A DNA stretch of 64,000 nt, from assembly GCF_009770985.1 (NCBI RefSeq), contig NZ_WSRW01000003.1, positions 605,275 to 669,274 of the forward strand, read 5' to 3'. The translations under genes were made by a program, and so were the position numbers. This stretch comes from Mucilaginibacter lacusdianchii. Lineage in GTDB: Bacteria > Bacteroidota > Bacteroidia > Sphingobacteriales > Sphingobacteriaceae. Below the pieces are notes generated by a model. The model ran no database searches. It saw only the letters and a list, made by a program, of their open reading frames with translations, and had not been told where the DNA came from. How positions within the stretch are numbered: position 1 is the first letter of the stretch; the number at the start of each line of letters is the position of its first letter. Below, in pieces: positions 61,500 to 64,000 of the stretch.

Positions 61500-64000
61500 A
61501 TGAATCGATTTTTACTGACAATGACCATGGCTTCAATAGCTGCGGCAACTTTTGGGCAGGCAAAGCCCGATAGCGCTGCACGCCGTACGGCTATGCCAGG
61601 TGGTTTTGCAGGTATGGCTACACAGCAGCGTGCACAGCCTAAGCCTTACAAATCTGTTATCACCGAAAAAGCTTTAAGCCGTAGCGGTTTGTTTAAAACG
61701 CATAAGGTTGATGACAAATATTACTTTGAAATTGGCGACAGTTTACTGAACCGCGAAATTTTGGTAGTAAGCCGTATTGCCCGCGCTGGTGCTGAAGTAA
61801 GAGCGGCCGATGGGTACGCCGGTGACCAGATTGGCAGCACCGTAATCAGCTTTGAAAAAGGCCCTAATAACCGCATCTTTATGCGTAAAAATTCTTATCG
61901 CGTATACAGTCCCGACAGTACCAAGTCGATGTATCAGGCGGTGCAACGTTCAAATATACAGGCTATCGCTGCAGCCTTTAACGTAGCTGCCTACTCACCC
62001 GATAATAAAGGTAGCGTAATTGATGTAACCGATTATATCAATGGCGATAACGAGGTTTTCTTCTTCACTTCACCCCAGTCTAAACAACGTATTCGTTTAG
62101 GTAATTTGCTGGCCGACAGAAGCTACATTGAGAATGTAAGAAGTTTTAAAAATAACGTAGAAATCAGCACTGTTAAAACCTATGGCTTATTGCCTGGTGC
62201 GTCGCCATTCGGCGGCAGGGGCGGTGCGCCATCACCTGCAGCAGCAGGAGGTGGTCAGGCCAATGGTTCTGTAACAGTAGAGTTAAATACCTCGTTATTG
62301 GTTCTGCCTAAAGTGCCAATGAAGGGCCGCTATTTTGACCCCCGTGTTGGTTTCTTCACCAGTAATTATACCGATTTTGACCTGAACCCACAGGGGGTAA
62401 AGGATGTTCAGCTGATTGCCCGCTGGCGCTTGGAGCCTAAAAAGGAGGACATGGCCAAATACAAACGCGGTGAACTGGTTGAACCTGCAAAGCAAATTGT
62501 TTACTACATTGACCCTACTACCCCTAAAAAATGGGTGCCTTATTTAATTGCAGGGGTTAATGATTGGCAGAAAGCTTTTGAAAAAGCCGGTTTCAAAAAT
62601 GCAATTGTAGCTAAGTTAGCACCTACTAATAAGCAAGATTCTACCTGGAGCCTGGATGACGCCAGCCACTCAGTAATTGTTTACAAACCATCTGAAACGG
62701 AGAATGCAAGTGGACCGCACATCTCTGATCCACGCAGCGGCGAGATTTTGGAAACGCACATTAACTGGTACCACAACGTAATGAAACTGGTGCATGATTG
62801 GTACATGATTCAAACCGCTGCAGTTGATCCGCGCGCCCGAAAAATGACGTTTGACGATAAATTGATGGGCGATTTGATCCGTTTTGTATCGTCACACGAA
62901 GTGGGTCACACTTTAGGCTTACGCCACAACTACGGATCAAGCTCTACAGTGCCGGTTGAAAAATTGCGCGATAAAGCTTACGTGGAAGCTAACGGCCACA
63001 CACCATCTATTATGGACTATGCCCGTTTCAATTACGTTGCACAGCCCGAAGATAACATCACCTCGAAAGGTTTATACCCTCGTATTGGCGACTATGACAA
63101 GTGGGCTATTGAATGGGGTTATAAATATCTGGGCAACAAAGGTCCGGATGCTGAGAAAGAAGAGTTGAATAAAATGACTATCGAGTCGGCCAAAAACCGT
63201 CGTTTATGGTTTGGTACCGAAACCAACCCGGATGATCCACATTCTCAAAATGAGGACTTGAGCGACAACGCGATGGTAGCCAGCACTTATGGTATCAAAA
63301 ACCTGCAACGTATATTGGTAAAACTGCCCGAATGGACGAAAGAACAAGGCGAAGGTTATGAAAATCTGGAAAACATGTACAACCAGCTGACTACTCAGTT
63401 TGGTCGATACATGGGCCACGTGGCTAAAAATATTGGTGGTGTTTATGAAAATCCTAAATCAGTTGAACAAGCCGGGCCGGTTTACGAATACACACCCGCT
63501 GCTACCCAACGCGAGGCAATGACTTTCTTGGACAAACAACTGTTTACAACGCCAACATGGTTATTGAATCAGCAAGTTTTAAGTAATATTGGTACTAGTC
63601 CATTGCAAGTGATTTACACTCGTCAGGAAGCTGTTCTAAACCGGATCATCACGCCACGAACTATCAATAAATTGGTTGCTTTTGAAGCAGTAGATGGTGT
63701 TAAAGCTTATAAAGTGACAGATTTTATGGGCGATATGCAAAATATCGTATTCCGCGAAGTGAAAAGTAATCAAGCCATTGATGTATACCGTCGTAACCTG
63801 CAAAAATTGTATGTTGATAAACTGATAAGTATTGTGAAACCAGAGCCGGCTAACGCCGCTACACAGATGGCTGCATTTGGCCGTGGTGGTATGCAACGCG
63901 AATTAGAGCAAACTGATGCGGTATCGGTAGCTAAAGCGCAGCTACGTGCCATCAACACCTTAATCAAATCAGCTAATATTTCCGATTCAATGAGTACTTA
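61500..64000 (+). CDS. zinc-dependent metalloprotease (DUF5117/DUF5118), partial at window end
   Basis: A secreted metalloprotease cut by the window edge; 833 codons are in view with no stop. A signal peptide (MNRFLLTMTMASIAAATFG) is followed by a DUF5118-like N-terminal part (KPYKSVITEKALSRSGLF), a DUF5117 part, and the metal site HEVGHTLGLRHNYGSS at 466-481 with H466, E467 and H470 and the third ligand H476. The full-length family is about 800-850 residues, so only the last few residues may be missing. It is absent from ORF lists that require a stop codon. Confidence 0.88.
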   Translation, partial: MNRFLLTMTMASIAAATFGQAKPDSAARRTAMPGGFAGMATQQRAQPKPYKSVITEKALSRSGLFKTHKVDDKYYFEIGDSLLNREILVVSRIARAGAEVRAADGYAGDQIGSTVISFEKGPNNRIFMRKNSYRVYSPDSTKSMYQAVQRSNIQAIAAAFNVAAYSPDNKGSVIDVTDYINGDNEVFFFTSPQSKQRIRLGNLLADRSYIENVRSFKNNVEISTVKTYGLLPGASPFGGRGGAPSPAAAGGGQANGSVTVELNTSLLVLPKVPMKGRYFDPRVGFFTSNYTDFDLNPQGVKDVQLIARWRLEPKKEDMAKYKRGELVEPAKQIVYYIDPTTPKKWVPYLIAGVNDWQKAFEKAGFKNAIVAKLAPTNKQDSTWSLDDASHSVIVYKPSETENASGPHISDPRSGEILETHINWYHNVMKLVHDWYMIQTAAVDPRARKMTFDDKLMGDLIRFVSSHEVGHTLGLRHNYGSSSTVPVEKLRDKAYVEANGHTPSIMDYARFNYVAQPEDNITSKGLYPRIGDYDKWAIEWGYKYLGNKGPDAEKEELNKMTIESAKNRRLWFGTETNPDDPHSQNEDLSDNAMVASTYGIKNLQRILVKLPEWTKEQGEGYENLENMYNQLTTQFGRYMGHVAKNIGGVYENPKSVEQAGPVYEYTPAATQREAMTFLDKQLFTTPTWLLNQQVLSNIGTSPLQVIYTRQEAVLNRIITPRTINKLVAFEAVDGVKAYKVTDFMGDMQNIVFREVKSNQAIDVYRRNLQKLYVDKLISIVKPEPANAATQMAAFGRGGMQRELEQTDAVSVAKAQLRAINTLIKSANISDSMST

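Noticed and set aside
61500..64000. Several minus-strand ORFs of 60-90 codons across this stretch.
   Set aside because: They lie entirely inside the plus-strand metalloprotease frame and look like out-of-frame shadows.

Overview
The window looks like chromosome of a Bacteroidota bacterium of the Sphingobacteriaceae, most like Mucilaginibacter or Pedobacter. This rests on moderately AT-rich DNA, near absence of strong Shine-Dalgarno sites, several matches to the Bacteroidota -7 promoter box TAnnTTTG, many lipoproteins with a Cys after a short signal, an ftsK-lolA pair, a beta-propeller/amidohydrolase fusion and a DUF5117-type metalloprotease. I saw no rRNA, tRNA, transposase, CRISPR array, prophage or integrase. 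Species assignment is inference.

Layout. 0.1-7.4 kb: a tight operon for the GlgE route from trehalose to alpha-glucan (glgE, a treS-maltokinase fusion, glgB). 7.5-11.6 kb: pncB, an FRG-domain protein, a fatty acid desaturase, a small unknown and a VOC protein. 11.6-15.6 kb: DUF72, a universal stress protein, and a WYL regulator with a DinB protein. 15.8-19.3 kb: ftsK and lolA (minus). 19.3-28.6 kb: ankyrin protein, two aldo/keto reductases, an SDR, a YdeI-like protein, an RNA methyltransferase, galK, and a GAF-PAS protein that ends after a DHp segment. 28.2-34 kb: an accessory stretch of very small genes, lipoproteins and AT-rich spacers. 34-36.6 kb: an RsbQ-like hydrolase with a PAS protein, then a general-stress flavin-fold protein. 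36.8-44.7 kb: S9 peptidase, a cytochrome b/molybdopterin oxidoreductase pair, a pepsin-like lipoprotein, a CDF transporter, an M23 lipoprotein and an exported unknown. 44.7-55.6 kb: mostly housekeeping (kdsB, deoxynucleoside kinase, trpS, plsC, gatC, a cobalamin adenosyltransferase, ispD, queA, gltA), plus a frameshifted DUF4920 gene, a GH19 chitinase and two tandem tiny membrane proteins. 55.6-64 kb: GH43, an esterase, a DUF7668-like protein, the propeller/amidohydrolase and a metalloprotease cut by the window end.

I found no complete, obviously new multi-gene system. The best leads are: (1) two sensor proteins that keep a histidine DHp segment but have no ATPase domain, one of them next to an RsbQ-like hydrolase with an intact triad; (2) two exported-protein genes whose signal peptides are broken by a one-base change in a poly-T run, which is either sequencing error or slippage switching; (3) a long dispersed palindrome present twice, both times between convergent genes; (4) an FRG-domain gene beside the NAD-salvage gene pncB; (5) a two-lobed pepsin-like lipoprotein; (6) an RNA hairpin directly ahead of lolA.

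Most intergenic junctions carry clear stem-loop terminators; several are bidirectional between convergent genes.
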